Translations under genes and position numbers: made by a program
DNA from: Caballeronia calidae
Lineage (GTDB): Bacteria > Pseudomonadota > Gammaproteobacteria > Burkholderiales > Burkholderiaceae
Assembly: GCF_900044055.2 (NCBI RefSeq)
Contig: NZ_FCOX02000008.1
Location: 124,001 to 188,000 of the forward strand
Reading direction: 5' to 3'
Length of the DNA stretch: 64,000 bases
Part shown: in pieces, positions 9,778 to 17,142 of the stretch
Position numbering within the stretch: position 1 is the stretch's first letter
How the letters are laid out: every line of letters starts with the position of its first letter
Notes under the pieces: model-generated
Told to the model about the DNA's origin: nothing
Seen by the model: the letters and a program-made list of their open reading frames with translations, nothing else
The model's database searches: none

Positions 9778-10550
9778 TCTGTCGGTCTGTTTGCTCTGCC
9801 CCTGTGCGGGGCGGCAGTTCACTTTTCCTCGCGTCCTTCTATGGAATCCTGCTTTCGTTTCGGTCTATTTGCGTTGCCCCCGTGCGGGGCGGCAGTTCAC
9901 TTTTTCCCCGCTTCCTTCTATGGAATCCTGCTTTCGTGTCGGTCTATTAGCACTGCCCCTGTGCGGGGCGGCAGTCACTTTCTTTGCTGCTGCAAAGAAA
10001 GTAACCAAAGAAACAGCTATCCCCATCCAAAGTACTTCACACCGGCCCCGGCACAGAAGCACTCTCGTGGTCCGGCAGTAGCGAGTGCCCTCGTAGGCCT
10101 AACCGGGCTTGGATCGCGCACGGTCTGTCACATCGCGACACACAACAAACTGGTTCAGCACCAAATAGCTCCGGCCCGCTTCGCGGCCGACCGGTCAATC
10201 GGGTCTGCGCGCACTTCCTTGCTAACGCTTCCATCTCACGGCATTGGCCGTAGGTTGGTTTCCCTTGCATACCCTTCGGCAGCGCGTAGCGCTGTGCCGG
10301 AGCTATCTGGTGCTGAACCAGCGCCCTCAAGGTTCTAGCTTGTCAGACCGTGCGCGATCCAAGCCCGGTTAGGCCTATGAGGGCACTCGCTACTGCTGGA
10401 CCACGTGCTATCTTCTGTGCCGCGGCCGGCCTGAAGTGCTTAGGCTGGGGATAGCTGTTTCTTTGGTTACTTTCTTTGCAGCAGCAAAGAAAGTGACTGC
10501 CGCCCCGCACAGGGGCAACGCTAATAGACCGACACGAACACGGGATCCGG
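9778..10550. repeat. Dispersed intergenic repeat, copy B (opposite orientation to A and C)
   Basis: Same family as copy A, filling the livK-livH gap. Here the ATCCAAAGTACTTC arm is on the left (from ~10020) and the GAAGTGCTTAGGCTGG arm on the right (~10430), and the asymmetric centre (10144-10325) is the reverse complement of that in A. The perfect hairpin pair is at 9977-10002 and 10469-10494. Copies A and B thus form inverted repeats around livH-livMG. No coding capacity for a transposase is visible. Confidence 0.85.
9781..10000. repeat. Tandem ~80-bp end units of repeat B
   Basis: The left end of copy B is a head-to-tail run of three units starting near 9781, 9861 and 9940. Each runs CGGTCT(A/G)TT...GCCCC(T/C)GTGCGGGGCGGCAG and the first two continue through TTCACTTTT...TTCTATGGAATCCTGCTTTCG. 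The spacing of 79-80 bp is almost constant and there are no intervening spacers, which excludes a CRISPR array. It looks like local amplification of the element terminus. Confidence 0.8.
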
Positions 10551-10633
10551 CGAACAAACCGGCAAACGCTCCGACAAACACTCCGGCGAGCGAAGCCAAA
10601 GAACCCGAAAGCTCTTCGGCCCAAGCAATAACC

Positions 10634-11851
10634 TCAGTTAGAAGCAGTAGTAGTCTGCTTGGCACGCAGCGTACTGCCACCCTTCTTATCCGCGTCGTAC
10701 GCATAAATCACGCGTCCGCTCTTCACCTCTCCGATCACCGGCACATTCGGCGTAATCGCCTCATGATCGGCCTTCGTGAAAGGCTTGTCGTAGACCATCA
10801 CGACGCCCTCCACCTTCGTGTTCAGGCTCTCGAGCGCTTCCTTGACCTTCGGACCATCCGTCGTGCCGGCCTGCTTGATCGCCGCCGCGAGCAGATACAC
10901 CGAGTCATAACCTTGCGCCGCCGACACCGGCGAATCGATGCGGTCGTTCTTCGGCTTGAACTCCTTCACATAAGCATCGATGAACGCCTTGCGCTTCGGC
11001 GTATTCGCGTCCTGGATGAAAGTCTGCGGCATGCGCGCGCCTTCGCCGTTCGTACCGGCGTTGTCGATGTAGTTCGCCATCGAAAGCGTCCAGCTGCCGA
11101 TCAGCGGCACCTTCCAGCCGAGCTTGGCCATGCCGTTCGCAATCTGCGCAAGTTCCGGCCCGATGCCATACGTCAGCACCGCTTCGGCACCAGCCTGCTT
11201 CGCCTTCAACAACTGGGCCGTCATGTCGACGTCCTTGATGTTGAACTTCTCGACGGCCACGGGCTTCACGCCTTTCGCGGCCAGCGCCTTCTCCAGATCC
11301 TCGCGGCCAAGCTGGCCATAGTTGGTCGAATCGGCAAGGATCGCAACCTTCTTGAATCCACGCTTGGCAACGGCTTCCTCGACGATCATCGGCGCCTGGA
11401 TACGATCGGCGGCTGCGTTGCGGAACACGTAATTATCGGGCTGGTCGTCGAACTGCTTCGTCACCACCGTGCCGGTCGCGACATTGTTGAACACGGGAAT
11501 CTTCGCTTCCTGGAAGAAGCGCTGCGACGCAAGCGCGACACCGGTATTGATATAGCCGACGACCGCGACGACCTTCTCCTTGTTGATCAGCTCCTGCGCG
11601 ATCTGCACGCCGCGCTCGTTCTTCGCTTCGTCATCGCGCTCGACCAGCACGATCTGCCGGCCAAGCACGCCGCCCGACTTGTTGATCTCGGCGGTCGCGA
11701 GACGCACGCCGTCGCGCATGCTGACACCCATGGAAGACGAACCGCCCGTGAACGGACCATCGACGCCGATCTTGATCGGGTCGGCCGCGTGCGCCAACGA
11801 AAAAACGCCAAACGCGAGCGCGCTCGCAATGAGCTTCATCTTCATACCCAT
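10634..11851 (-). CDS. livK: Branched-chain amino-acid ABC transporter substrate-binding protein LivK
   Basis: A 405-residue periplasmic binding protein of the HAAT family. A Sec signal peptide (KLIASALAFGVFSLAHA, cleavage before ADPIKIG) is followed by the type I periplasmic fold, with IGVDGPFTGGSS near the start, ERDDEAKNERG and VVGYINTGVALA. Three ATGs are possible within 12 bases (11851, 11845, 11839); the first has GGAGA at good distance. It is the first gene of the liv series and delivers ligand to LivH/LivMG. Ligand specificity cannot be read from the sequence. Confidence 0.92.
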   Translation of the reverse strand: MGMKMKLIASALAFGVFSLAHAADPIKIGVDGPFTGGSSSMGVSMRDGVRLATAEINKSGGVLGRQIVLVERDDEAKNERGVQIAQELINKEKVVAVVGYINTGVALASQRFFQEAKIPVFNNVATGTVVTKQFDDQPDNYVFRNAAADRIQAPMIVEEAVAKRGFKKVAILADSTNYGQLGREDLEKALAAKGVKPVAVEKFNIKDVDMTAQLLKAKQAGAEAVLTYGIGPELAQIANGMAKLGWKVPLIGSWTLSMANYIDNAGTNGEGARMPQTFIQDANTPKRKAFIDAYVKEFKPKNDRIDSPVSAAQGYDSVYLLAAAIKQAGTTDGPKVKEALESLNTKVEGVVMVYDKPFTKADHEAITPNVPVIGEVKSGRVIYAYDADKKGGSTLRAKQTTTASN

Positions 11852-11961
11852 GTGTGTCTCCGTCGCCTGATTCGTTATTTGAAAGCCCATGCAACGCTGG
11901 AAATGCTCGCAATGCCTCTTTTAAGTGCACTGTGCGTTATCGATTACATAGGTTGTGAGCG

Positions 11962-11989
11962 AGTGTAGAAAAATGTAAGGATATGACCA
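11962..11989 (-). promoter_or_regulatory. Possible sigma70-type promoter of livK
   Basis: On the minus strand TGGTCA (11989-11984) and TACACT (11967-11962) are separated by 16 bases, each matching 4 of 6 consensus positions, in a locally AT-rich stretch about 110 bases upstream of livK. This is the best candidate seen in the 390-base gap 11852-12241. The rest of that gap holds only the terminator at 12158-12195. Confidence 0.35.
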
Positions 11990-12157
11990 TATTCGGACAT
12001 ACCCGAAGAGCACGAGCGTTAGCGCACTCCTGACGCATCGTAAGTGTGCAAGCCACGGAATAAGCGCGAAAACATGGATTGTGAAGACGGGATTTAGACA
12101 GCATCCCAAAGCGTTTGTCGAGGCTCAGGAAAGCGGAGCGACAGCGGGTATACGCGT

Positions 12158-12195
12158 AAAAAAGCGCGCGGCATCCGTGCAGGACGACCGCGCGC
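12158..12195 (-). terminator. Rho-independent terminator of the sigma/anti-sigma operon
   Basis: On the minus strand GCGCGCGG and CCGCGCGC form an 8-bp perfect stem around a 16-base loop, followed directly by a run of six T. It lies 47 bases beyond the anti-sigma stop codon. Confidence 0.75.
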
Positions 12196-12241
12196 AATCT
12201 TCATCTTTCCAGCCATGTAAAGCGTTTGCGCGATGCACTAT

Positions 12242-12982
12242 TCAGCGCGGCGCGCCGGTTTCCATCGCATGCGCGAACTGGCGCAGCACCGCGCCGGATG
12301 CATCGGTGACGGCCCAGAACGTCATGCCATCGTGATTCCACCGCGCGAGCGCGTAGCCATCGTCGGATTGCGTGACGACCGGCGAGAATGCCTTGTCGTT
12401 CGTCTCGCGCTTCCCTTCGCCCTTGCGCTCGGGAAACACGTACACGTCGATCGGATGCTTCAGATAGCGATAGACGACAACCGCCACCGGCCTGTGGTCG
12501 ATGTAATCCAGCCGCCCGCCGACGAGCGCGAAGCCCGGCCCCGCCGGATCGATCACCGGCGGCGCATAGTCGATGCGGCCGTTGAACCATGGCTTCACAG
12601 TGTGCTTGTCGCTGGAGAGCACATCGATCGGACGGTCCGACATCAGCGCGCGCACATGGCTCGACACGATTTCCTGCGCGATGGGCGAAGCCGTCGATCC
12701 AGTCGACATGAGCGGCACGGCCTGGAACCACAGCGTCGTGCCGAGCACGAGCGCGGAAAGCGTCGCGCCCGCGAACGCGCCGCCGAAGAACGGCCACGGC
12801 GCCGCGAACGGATTGCGCGAGCCGCGCTTCGGCCGGCGTGCCGGCTCTTGCCTGCGCATTTCTTCTTCCGCTTCCGTGCGCACGCGCGCCAGCACCTGCG
12901 CCCGCAAATGAACCGGCGCGCGCTGATACAGCGAGCCATCGGCGAGCCTCGTATCGAGCGAGGCGGTGTCGTTATTTTCCAT
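12242..12982 (-). CDS. Putative transmembrane anti-sigma factor
   Basis: A 246-residue protein with a short acidic/helical cytosolic N-terminus, one membrane segment (about residues 63-90, FFGGAFAGATLSALVLGTTL) and a ~150-residue periplasmic domain with no recognised catalytic motif. It overlaps the end of the upstream ECF sigma gene by 11 bases, the usual arrangement for translationally coupled sigma/anti-sigma pairs. I infer that it holds the sigma factor at the membrane until an envelope signal is sensed. No HxxxCxxC zinc anti-sigma motif is present. The signal is unknown. Confidence 0.7.
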   Translation of the reverse strand: MENNDTASLDTRLADGSLYQRAPVHLRAQVLARVRTEAEEEMRRQEPARRPKRGSRNPFAAPWPFFGGAFAGATLSALVLGTTLWFQAVPLMSTGSTASPIAQEIVSSHVRALMSDRPIDVLSSDKHTVKPWFNGRIDYAPPVIDPAGPGFALVGGRLDYIDHRPVAVVVYRYLKHPIDVYVFPERKGEGKRETNDKAFSPVVTQSDDGYALARWNHDGMTFWAVTDASGAVLRQFAHAMETGAPR

Positions 12983-13643
12983 TTCCCGACTCCTCTGAAT
13001 GACCCGGACCCGCGCGGCGCACGAGGCGCACGCTCGGCTTGTCCTGCCCGCCCTGCGCCGCGCGCACCGCCCCCGCCAGCATCTTGCGGCCGCGCGCGAG
13101 CCGCGACATCACCGTGCCGATCGGCACGCCGGTCACGGATGCCACTTCCTTGTAACTCATGTCTTCCAGCTCACGTAACACCAGTACCTCGCGAAAGGCG
13201 ATCGGCAGCGCCTCCAGCGCGCGATGCACGAGATGAATCTCGTCGCGGCGCACGGCGAGCGTTTCCGGGTCGGCTCCGCTTTCCTCCGACCAGCCCGGCA
13301 AGGCTTCGTCGCCGCCGAGTTCCTCGTCGTAGGGCGTCGCGTCCGCGAGTTGCACGCGCCGCCGCCATTCCGTGAACCACGTGTTGCGCACGATCGCGAG
13401 CAGCCACGCCCGCGCGTTCGCGTCCTCGCCGCCCTCGAATCCGCCGAAGAAACGGAACGCGCGCAGATACGCTTCCTGCACGACATCGTCGGCATCGCTC
13501 GCGCTGCCCGAGAGCCAGCGCGCGAGGTTGTACGCGGCGTCGAGATGCGGCATCACCGTCGCCTCGAAGCGCGCGTGAACCGCCTCGGCGTCCGCCTGGC
13601 CGCGGCGCCCGGACCGGTCTTCTTTCGACTTGCCTGGCCACAT
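12972..13643 (-). CDS. ECF-type RNA polymerase sigma factor
   Basis: A 223-residue sigma70-family protein with region 2 (HLDAAYNLARWLSG...DADDVVQEAYLRAFRFF) and region 4 (ALPIAFREVLVLRELEDMSYKEVA, then GVPIGTVMSRLARGRK). Regions 1 and 3 are absent, as in ECF factors. The ATG at 13643 has AAGGAGA eight bases upstream. It is cotranscribed with the overlapping anti-sigma gene and divergent from the metallophosphoesterase-cupredoxin pair. Matching GGAATA promoter elements on both sides of the divergent gap suggest that it controls itself and those genes. Confidence 0.9.
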   Translation of the reverse strand: MWPGKSKEDRSGRRGQADAEAVHARFEATVMPHLDAAYNLARWLSGSASDADDVVQEAYLRAFRFFGGFEGGEDANARAWLLAIVRNTWFTEWRRRVQLADATPYDEELGGDEALPGWSEESGADPETLAVRRDEIHLVHRALEALPIAFREVLVLRELEDMSYKEVASVTGVPIGTVMSRLARGRKMLAGAVRAAQGGQDKPSVRLVRRAGPGHSEESGNGK

Positions 13644-13724
13644 CGCGCGGGTCTCCTTTCGACAACCACGTTCCGGGAACATCCCTCGGCGCAGCCCGGT
13701 GCTGCTTTGGCGCGCCTTCCCCAC

Positions 13725-13753
13725 CGATACTCCCCGCGCCCCCGGTTTATTCC
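13725..13753 (-). promoter_or_regulatory. Candidate ECF promoter of the sigma/anti-sigma operon
   Basis: On the minus strand GGAATA (13753-13748) is followed after 17 bases by GTATCG (13730-13725). It mirrors the element at 13786-13813 on the other strand, as expected for an autoregulated ECF factor. Confidence 0.5.
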
Positions 13754-13785
13754 CGCTCGTGGCGGCGACTGAAAAAAATATAGCC

Positions 13786-13813
13786 GGAATAACGCGCGGC
13801 CTTCACCGGTTCG
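13786..13813 (+). promoter_or_regulatory. Candidate ECF promoter of the metallophosphoesterase-cupredoxin pair
   Basis: GGAATA (13786-13791) is followed after 16 bases by GGTTCG (13808-13813). The -35-like hexamer is identical to the divergent one and the -10-like element follows the same G(G/T)(T/A)TCG pattern. Together these explain most of the 306-base gap 13644-13949. Confidence 0.5.
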
Positions 13814-13949
13814 ATGAACGGATGCCGCAGCGACTTCGCCCATCGGGACGACGTCGCCGGCCTCGCGCCCATGCATCGAGCCGCCATGCGCGCGTTTCTC
13901 GCCGATTCGAACGACAAGAGCCGCGGCCGCCATCATCAAAGGAACCGCC

Positions 13950-14939
13950 ATGAAACCCGATCTCACTCTCCCGCCGCCCGCGCAGGAACGCGACGAACTC
14001 GACGACCACGGCAAGCGCCGCCGCACCGCACTGTCGTGCATGGCATGGGCGGGCGCGGGCGTGATCTGGACCGTGAGCGGCGGCGTGCCCGTGTCGCGCC
14101 TGATCTCGTCGGCGCAAGCGGCCGAGCAAACCCAATCGTTCAGCTTCGTGCAGATCAGCGACAGCCATATCGGCTTCAACAAGGACCCGAACACCGAGCC
14201 GACGAGCACGCTCGAAGAAGCCATCGACCGCGTGAGCGCGATGGGCAGGCGTCCCGCCTTCATGATCCACACCGGCGACATCACGCATCTGTCGAAACCG
14301 GCCCAGTTCGATACGGCGACGCAGATCATCGGCAAGGCGGGCTTGGACGTCCACTACGTGCCGGGCGAGCACGATGTACTGGTCGAGGACGGCAACGCGT
14401 TCTTCGATCGTTTCTCCGGGCAATACGGCAAAGGCAGCAATCGTCACTGGTACAGCTTCGATCAGGGCGGCGTGCACTTCATCGGCCTGACCAACGTGAT
14501 CGATCTGAAGGGCGGCGGCCTCGGCTTTCTCGGCGATGCGCAGCTCGCGTGGCTCAAGGCCGACTTGCAGGGCAAATCGAGCAGCACGCCGATCGTCGTG
14601 TTCGCGCATATTCCGCTGTGGGCGCTCTATCCGCAATGGGGCTGGGGCACCGACGACAGCGCGCAGGCACTCGCGCTCCTGAAGCGCTTCGGCTCGGTGA
14701 CGGTCCTGAACGGCCACGTGCATCAGGTGGCGCAGAAGGTAGAGGGCGAGATGCGCTTCTATTCGGCGATGTCGACGGCGTTTCCGCAGCCCGCGCCCGG
14801 CGCGGCGTCCGGCCCCGGGCCGATGAAGGTGCCGTCCGAGCAGTTGCGCACGATGCTCGGCCTGCGCGAAGTCACGCACATCGCGGGGCGCGGGCAGCTT
14901 GCGATCACGGACACGTCGCTCGCCGGGGTGCAGTCATGA
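13950..14939 (+). CDS. Exported calcineurin-like metallophosphoesterase
   Basis: A 329-residue protein with a twin-arginine-like leader (KRRRTALSC, hydrophobic stretch, ...SSAQAA) and a calcineurin-type phosphoesterase domain. The metal-binding motifs appear in order: QISDSHIG, HTGDITH, PGEHD, AHIPLW and NGHVHQ. The second Asn-type motif reads GEHD rather than the usual GNHD, with Glu in place of the catalytic/metal Asn, so activity may be altered. AAAGGAA precedes the ATG. Its stop overlaps the cupredoxin start (ATGA), so the two are coupled. The target of the phosphoesterase in the periplasm is unknown. Confidence 0.85.
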   Translation: MKPDLTLPPPAQERDELDDHGKRRRTALSCMAWAGAGVIWTVSGGVPVSRLISSAQAAEQTQSFSFVQISDSHIGFNKDPNTEPTSTLEEAIDRVSAMGRRPAFMIHTGDITHLSKPAQFDTATQIIGKAGLDVHYVPGEHDVLVEDGNAFFDRFSGQYGKGSNRHWYSFDQGGVHFIGLTNVIDLKGGGLGFLGDAQLAWLKADLQGKSSSTPIVVFAHIPLWALYPQWGWGTDDSAQALALLKRFGSVTVLNGHVHQVAQKVEGEMRFYSAMSTAFPQPAPGAASGPGPMKVPSEQLRTMLGLREVTHIAGRGQLAITDTSLAGVQS

Positions 14940-15358
14940 TCCCCGCCCTCGCCCGCCGTGCTTCGCTCATCGTCTCGCCTGCGAATCTGCGCCCGCTCGC
15001 CGGCAGGTTCCTGCGCAAGGCCGCGTTCGCGCTCGTCGTGAAGGGCATCGTCAGTGTCGCGATCCCGACCGCCTGCGCGCAGGAACCCGCGCAACAGGTC
15101 GCGGCGGCGGCCGCGCCGACCATTTCCATCGACAACTTCTCGTTCAACAAGGCGACGATCACGGTGCCGGCCGGCACGAAGGTGACATGGGTGAATCACG
15201 ACGACATGCTGCACACCGTCACCGACGAGGGCAAGACCTTCAAGTCCGATCCGCTCGACAGCGGCGACAGCTACTCGCATGTGTTCGACAAGCCGGGCAC
15301 GTACAAGTACTTCTGTTCGCTGCATCCGCACATGACGGGGACGGTCGTCGTGCAGTAG
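14936..15358 (+). CDS. Amicyanin-like type 1 copper protein
   Basis: A 140-residue exported cupredoxin. A signal/anchor segment (about residues 27-48) is followed by a single plastocyanin-type domain. The copper ligands are visible: H93 in MLHTVTD, then C127, H130 and M133 in CSLHPHM. The short C-x-x-H-P-x-M loop is the amicyanin type rather than the longer plastocyanin type. It starts inside the stop codon of the metallophosphoesterase. It is likely a periplasmic one-electron carrier or copper-handling protein under the neighbouring ECF sigma factor. The electron partner is not in the window. Confidence 0.87.
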   Translation: MIPALARRASLIVSPANLRPLAGRFLRKAAFALVVKGIVSVAIPTACAQEPAQQVAAAAAPTISIDNFSFNKATITVPAGTKVTWVNHDDMLHTVTDEGKTFKSDPLDSGDSYSHVFDKPGTYKYFCSLHPHMTGTVVVQ

Positions 15359-15360
15359 AT

Positions 15361-15393
15361 CGCGCGGGCCGGGGCTACCGCGTCGGCCCGCGC
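15361..15393 (+). terminator. Terminator-like hairpin after the cupredoxin gene
   Basis: GCGCGGGCC and GGCCCGCGC form a perfect 9-bp stem around a 14-base loop, starting four bases after the stop codon. There is no strong T tract. The remaining 299 bases to the next gene hold only the shared 13-mer at 15579-15591. Confidence 0.6.
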
Positions 15394-15578
15394 TTCCGAT
15401 GCGCGTTCGAGCCCGCGCAGACCATGCCCGGCGGCAGGTGCGCGCGTCCGACGAGTCGCCTGAATCAGCCGACGCCCGATTCCGGGTGAAGCGCCCAGTA
15501 ACATTTGGTTAAAATCGCGTGCCGCTTAGCATTGACTTTCTGCAACTTCGATACACTCCCACCGAACAAATCCTAGCC

Positions 15579-15591
15579 CACCTAGATTAGC
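15579..15591. promoter_or_regulatory. 13-mer shared with the hpd upstream region
   Basis: CACCTAGATTAGC occurs here, about 100 bases upstream of the sulfatase-maturase gene, and again at 20163-20175 upstream of hpd. The core CTA-N3-TAG is a small dyad. Possible common operator. Confidence 0.35.
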
Positions 15592-15692
15592 AGTACCTAT
15601 CATTTAGCCGCTCGCGGGCAGTGCACCGGGACATCTGCCTTCGTGTCGCCTGCCGCCTGATCGTCGGAACAGACATCGCATTTCGGACAGCA

Positions 15693-17012
15693 ATGAAGCA
15701 CAGCACGGTCATTCCGCTGATACCCTTGCCCACGAGCCGGGGCGATATCGGCGCGCCGCTTTCGGGCGCACGTTTCAAGCGCCGCTTCCATGTCATGGCA
15801 AAGCCGACCGGCTCGGCCTGCAATCTCGACTGCACCTATTGCTTCTATCTGCACAAGGAGCAGCTGCTCGAACAGCGCCGCGGCCGGTTCATGAACGAAG
15901 CGACGCTCGAAACGTTCATCCGCCAATACATCGAGGCGCAGGACGGCGATTCGATCGTGTTTTCCTGGCAAGGCGGCGAGCCCACGCTGATGGGACTCGA
16001 CTTTTTCCGCAAGGTCGTCGAACTGCAACAGAAGTACAAGTCCGCCACGCAGCGCATCGAGAACAACCTGCAAACCAACGGCACCGCTCTCGACGACGAA
16101 TGGTGCACGTTTCTCAAACAACACGACTGGCTCGTCGGGCTGTCCGTCGACGGACCACGCGAACTGCACGACGTCTACCGCGTCTCGCGCTCGGGCAAGC
16201 CGACCTTCGACAACGTCATGCGCGGCGTCGAGTGCATTCATCGTCATGGTGTTCAATTCAACGCGCTGACGGTGGTCAACCGGATCAACGCGCGGCGGCC
16301 CATCGACGTCTATCGTTTTCTGACGCGCGAACTCGGCGCGACCTACCTCCAGTTCAATCCCTGCGTCGAACCCACCTCGTTCAGGCAAACCGCTCCGCAA
16401 TTCTGGGACGAGGCCGCCATTCCCGTCACCGGAACCGACAGGGCGAAGCCCGGTGCAGAAGGCTCCGTCGTCACCGATTGGTCGGTGGATCCCGACGACT
16501 GGGGCTACTTTCTGAGCCGCACGTTCGACGAGTGGTATCGCGAAGACCTGGGCCGCGTGCTGGTCAATCTCTTCGAAACGGCCGTCGCGCAGACCATGGG
16601 CCTGCCATCGCAGCTCTGCATCACGGCCCCGTTCTGCGGCAAGGGACTTGCCATGGAACACGACGGCCGCGTGTATTCCTGCGATCACTACGTCTATCCC
16701 GAGTACGAATTGAGCGACATCTTCACGCATCCGCTCAATGAGATCGCCTTCTCCGAGCGCCAGAAAGCGTTCGGGTTCGCCAAGAAAGAAACGCTTCCCA
16801 AGTACTGCCGCGAGTGCAGTCATCTGAACCTGTGCTGGGGAGAGTGTCCGAAGAATCGCATCGTCCGGGCACCGGACGGCGAAGCGGGACTGAACTACCT
16901 GTGCCCCGGCATCCGCCGCTTTCACGCCCACGCGGGCCCACGCATCCGCCAGATCGCGCGAAGCATTCAGCCGGCTCCCCGCCCCCCCTCCGTTCCCTCG
17001 AACCTTCCATAA
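15693..17012 (+). CDS. Anaerobic-type sulfatase-maturating enzyme (radical SAM)
   Basis: A 439-residue radical SAM/SPASM protein. C43, C47 and C50 (CNLDCTYC) form the CX3CX2C site for the SAM-binding [4Fe-4S] cluster, followed by SWQGGEPTLMG. The C-terminal cysteines (CITAPFC, YSCDHY, YCRECSHLNLCWGECPKN) match the auxiliary-cluster domain of anSMEs. The family oxidises a Cys or Ser in the sulfatase motif to formylglycine. Here the next gene, 130 bases downstream, is a serine-type sulfatase, the class that depends on anSME. The start at 15693 is chosen by homology; its ribosome-binding site is weak. Being oxygen-independent in an apparently aerobic genus is notable but known for such pairs. 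Confidence 0.9.
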   Translation: MKHSTVIPLIPLPTSRGDIGAPLSGARFKRRFHVMAKPTGSACNLDCTYCFYLHKEQLLEQRRGRFMNEATLETFIRQYIEAQDGDSIVFSWQGGEPTLMGLDFFRKVVELQQKYKSATQRIENNLQTNGTALDDEWCTFLKQHDWLVGLSVDGPRELHDVYRVSRSGKPTFDNVMRGVECIHRHGVQFNALTVVNRINARRPIDVYRFLTRELGATYLQFNPCVEPTSFRQTAPQFWDEAAIPVTGTDRAKPGAEGSVVTDWSVDPDDWGYFLSRTFDEWYREDLGRVLVNLFETAVAQTMGLPSQLCITAPFCGKGLAMEHDGRVYSCDHYVYPEYELSDIFTHPLNEIAFSERQKAFGFAKKETLPKYCRECSHLNLCWGECPKNRIVRAPDGEAGLNYLCPGIRRFHAHAGPRIRQIARSIQPAPRPPSVPSNLP

Positions 17013-17142
17013 CGACGCGCCAGCCCATGGAGCGTCCCGCTAGTCCGGAGCACGCGCATCGGCGCGCGCTCCGCCCTGCTCTCGTCATCGGGAGTTCAAC
17101 GTTCGACTGTGCGCAGAAACCAGCCGTTTCAGAGATCAAGCA

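Noticed and set aside
9781..10000. Regularly spaced repeats as a possible CRISPR array
   Set aside because: Units are contiguous, ~80 bp and repeat throughout, with no unique spacers and no cas genes.
9712..10338. Open frames inside the repeat copies, including ones extending into 10436-11968
   Set aside because: They translate the repeat in various frames (VTFFAAAKKVTAAPHRG in many copies) and run antisense into livK; no coding signature.
15532..15557. TTGACT...TACACT as a sigma70 promoter of the sulfatase-maturase gene
   Set aside because: Spacer is only 14 bases, too short for a convincing promoter.
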